This document shows, piece after piece, positions 61,758-64,000 of a stretch of DNA of 64,000 nt; positions within the stretch are counted from its first letter, which is position 1; each line of letters opens with the position of its first letter. Below the pieces are notes generated by a model. It had not been told where the DNA came from. It was given only the letters and a program-made list of their open reading frames with translations, and made no database searches. A program made the translations under genes and the position numbers. Source of the DNA: Pyronema omphalodes (lineage: Eukaryota; Ascomycota; Pezizomycetes; Pezizales; Pyronemataceae). The stretch covers positions 434,001-498,000 of the forward strand of contig JAJJXM010000005.1 in NCBI GenBank assembly GCA_024516155.1, written 5' to 3'.

Positions 61758-63249
61758 ATGAAGCTCACCTTTAAGGTATCATAGGCCCCTCCCCCACCTT
61801 CGCGTTTGGAAACATTTCATCACATCCTTTTTTGCGAAGAACATACAGCTAATATTTGAAAAAACAGGACCTCAAGCAGCAGAAGTTCACACTCGATGCC
61901 GAGCCCAGTGACACCGTCGGTCCACCCCGCTCCATTTCACCGCTGTCGAACTATGACTGATAGATTACACATCAGATCGCGCAAGTGAAGGAAAAGATCT
62001 TCAAGCACAAGGAGGACAGCAAGGAGTGGGATCCTTCGCTCCAGAAGCTTATCTACTCTGGTGATTACCCCCTAATTGCATGCGGTTTGCGCGCGCTTCT
62101 GACTATGACATAGGTAAAATTTTGGCTGACGACAAGACCGTCGAGTTCTACAAGGTTGAGGAGAAGGGTTTTATTGTTTGTATGCTTGCAAAGGTTCGAC
62201 ATTTTTACGGCTCCAATATTAAAGAGACAGCCAAACTAACATAAGTGAACAGCCCAAGCCCGCCCCTGCCGCTGCCCCCGCCGCTGCTGCACCCGCCGCT
62301 GCCGCTCCTCCTGCCACCCCTGCTCAGACCAGAACTGTCGCACCGCCTTCAGCTCCTGCACCTGCAGCCGCAGCTGCGCCCGCTCGTGATGCAGCTCCCG
62401 CTACACCCTCTCCTGCGCCCGCAGTATCGGCTGCATTCAATGATCCCTCTGCGCTTGCTTTGGGACCTCAGCTTAATGCTGCTATTAACGGCATGATGGA
62501 GATGGGATTCCCTCGCGATGCGATTACCAGAGCCATGCGTGCCGCATTCAATAACCCCGACCGTGCCGTAGAGTACCTCATGTCCGGAATTCCGGACCAC
62601 CTCCAAGAGCAGGCTCCCCGTGCCGCTCCTGCTGCTGCCGCTCCCGCCGCTCCTACCGCCCCCGCTGCTGCACAGCCCGCTGTCACTAGCAGCCAGCCTG
62701 CTGCTGAGCCCGAGAACATCAACTTATTCGAGGCTGCCGCTGCTGCTGCTGCTGGTCGTGGTAACGCGGGTGCTAGAGCTTCCGGTGCTGCGGCCCTTGC
62801 TGCTGCCGGTGTCGGTGGTTCCGCCCAGGGATTGGATTTTCTCCGCAACAACAGCCAGTTCCAACAACTTAGAAGGCTAGTCCAAGAATCTCCCCAGATG
62901 TTGGAGCCTATCTTGCAGTCCGTTGGGCAAGGAAACCCCCAGCTTGCTTCCTTGATTTCTCAGAATCCCGATGCATTCTTATCGTTATTGGCTGAGGACG
63001 CCGACGATGGTTCCAACGAAATTATGGTTTCTGAGGAGGAGCACGCTGCTATTGAACGGGTATGAACTTACATATTCCTATTCTAATTTTTCGGTAGCTA
63101 ACAGAAAGACGTAGTTGTGCCAGCTTGGATTCCACCGGAATCTCGTTATCCAGGCTTACATGGCCTGTGACAAGGACGAAGAGGTTGCAGCTAATTATCT
63201 TTTCGACCACCCCGAAGATGACGACGACATGGAGGGAACTGGCGCGTAA
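61758..63249 (+). CDS. RAD23: UV excision repair / ubiquitin receptor protein Rad23
   Basis: Shuttles ubiquitinated proteins to the 26S proteasome and stabilises Rad4/XPC in nucleotide excision repair. Six exons: 61758-61775, 61868-61915, 61976-62060, 62114-62193, 62253-63059 and 63115-63249, giving 390 aa. An N-terminal ubiquitin-like domain spans 1-77 ([46 protein letters not shown]). An Ala/Pro linker follows, then UBA1 at about 148-195 ([29 protein letters not shown]), an Ala-rich linker, the XPC/Rad4-binding domain at about 270-323 ([18 protein letters not shown]) and UBA2 at about 341-378 ([26 protein letters not shown]), ending with an acidic [10 protein letters not shown]. Domain order and length match the family. 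Five introns are 53-92 nt. Exon 1 is only 18 nt. Intron 2 uses a weak donor, GTCGGT, chosen because it gives the expected spacing [11 protein letters not shown]. Confidence 0.97.
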
Positions 63250-64000
63250 ACGTTGAGCCGCATTGGAGCAGAATGCATACGGTTGATGGAGTTGTTATAA
63301 TGGGCTTTTCTTCAGTTTCTTATTCTTCTTGGTACAATGCTACCATTAATGGTCGCTGTGTCCTCTCTTTCTTACTGATATTTTACACGGGTCGGTAGCT
63401 TTTGTACGTACTATGGGGCATTGGGTTGGCCAGTTTGTTTGCTTTTTCGCTTTTTGTTTTCGTTTTTGCTGCTTCCTTTGGTCTGGTAACAATTGGGCGA
63501 ATTCATGAGATATAATATGGATGCATATTCATGTTATAAAAATCTGGTATGCGGCGTGTCATAATTTGATTACTCGCGGGTTGGAGTATAAAATGCTACT
63601 TTTAATTGTAGTAGTTTATTAACCGTTATTCATGAATGAATACGCCGTGATGTTGTCATTCGGAAATGTGAAACATTTTTGCTAGTTCATGATGCACGAT
63701 GAGCCATACCGATTCTTTGTGAGCATGGCGCAGCAGAAAACTCATCACCTTTTTAAGCTCGTGCAAAATCTATCGACTACCTAACAGACCTCGTCTACCT
63801 ACCACTCCCTTCAAGATATATCCCGCGCTTCTTCACAAATTTTCAACCCATTTTTCCCGCGAGTTACAAATTCTCCTTTGAATTTCATATTTACAATCAT
63901 CCATCCTAAACTCTTGGCACATTTGTTAGCCCCGCCTCCCCCACCATCTCAGAGCCCCATCCTAACCCGCGTCTTGCAAGGAAATTCCAAACCGCCGCCA
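63250..64000. other. RAD23 3' region and possible leader of the next gene
   Basis: The first 200-300 bp should hold the RAD23 3' UTR. From about 63750 the plus strand is C/T-rich with few G, resembling a fungal promoter or 5' leader, so a plus-strand gene probably starts just beyond the window. Confidence 0.45.

Overview
This window looks like nuclear DNA of a filamentous ascomycete (Pezizomycotina). Genes are cut by short 45-125 nt introns with GT(GC)...AG ends and CTAAC-type branch sites. The tRNA gene has internal A and B boxes and a T-run terminator. A 5'-truncated Tad-like LINE is present. A class such as Leotiomycetes is plausible from the protein flavour, but this is an inference and not demonstrated.

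The window is gene-poor: about six well-supported protein genes, one decaying or unresolved one and one small candidate in 64 kb. Left to right: (1) 0-3 kb is low-complexity DNA. (2) A Ran1/Ksp1-like Ser/Thr kinase lies on the minus strand (3.07-4.57 kb). (3) 4.6-18.1 kb is intergenic and rich in minisatellites, with two strong hairpins, a LINE fragment at 12.46-13.30 kb and a ~105-110 bp tandem repeat. (4) A methionine-salvage enolase-phosphatase (UTR4) lies on the plus strand at 18.15-21.75 kb. It is stretched by introns of >1 kb and its second exon cannot be recovered intact. (5) A repeat zone is followed by a 2.5 kb stretch of different texture (24.4-27.0 kb) that may be a decayed gene. 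(6) An intact HD-domain phosphohydrolase lies at 28.06-28.73 kb. (7) Nearly 10 kb has no supportable gene but holds an 18-copy 9-bp minisatellite. (8) A 1137-aa AT-hook/acidic/Q-P-rich nuclear protein with a GC-AG intron lies on the minus strand at 38.5-42.0 kb. (9) tRNA-Ala(AGC) is at 47.4 kb. (10) A secreted GH5 endoglucanase with a CBM_X2-type module lies on the minus strand at 48.2-50.1 kb. (11) A small coiled-coil ORF is at 53.6-54.0 kb. (12) 54-58.4 kb holds a cluster of long poly-C/poly-G tracts. (13) A four-TM membrane protein lies on the minus strand at 58.5-59.6 kb. (14) RAD23, with six exons, lies on the plus strand at 61.8-63.2 kb.

The genes do not form a pathway or cluster. They are dispersed housekeeping or single-function genes (signalling, methionine salvage, nucleotide-type phosphohydrolysis, chromatin, cellulose degradation, proteasome shuttling/DNA repair). 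I did not find a convincing new multi-gene system. The most notable features are the intergenic repeat landscape, the intron oddities, the damaged UTR4 gene and the hairpins.
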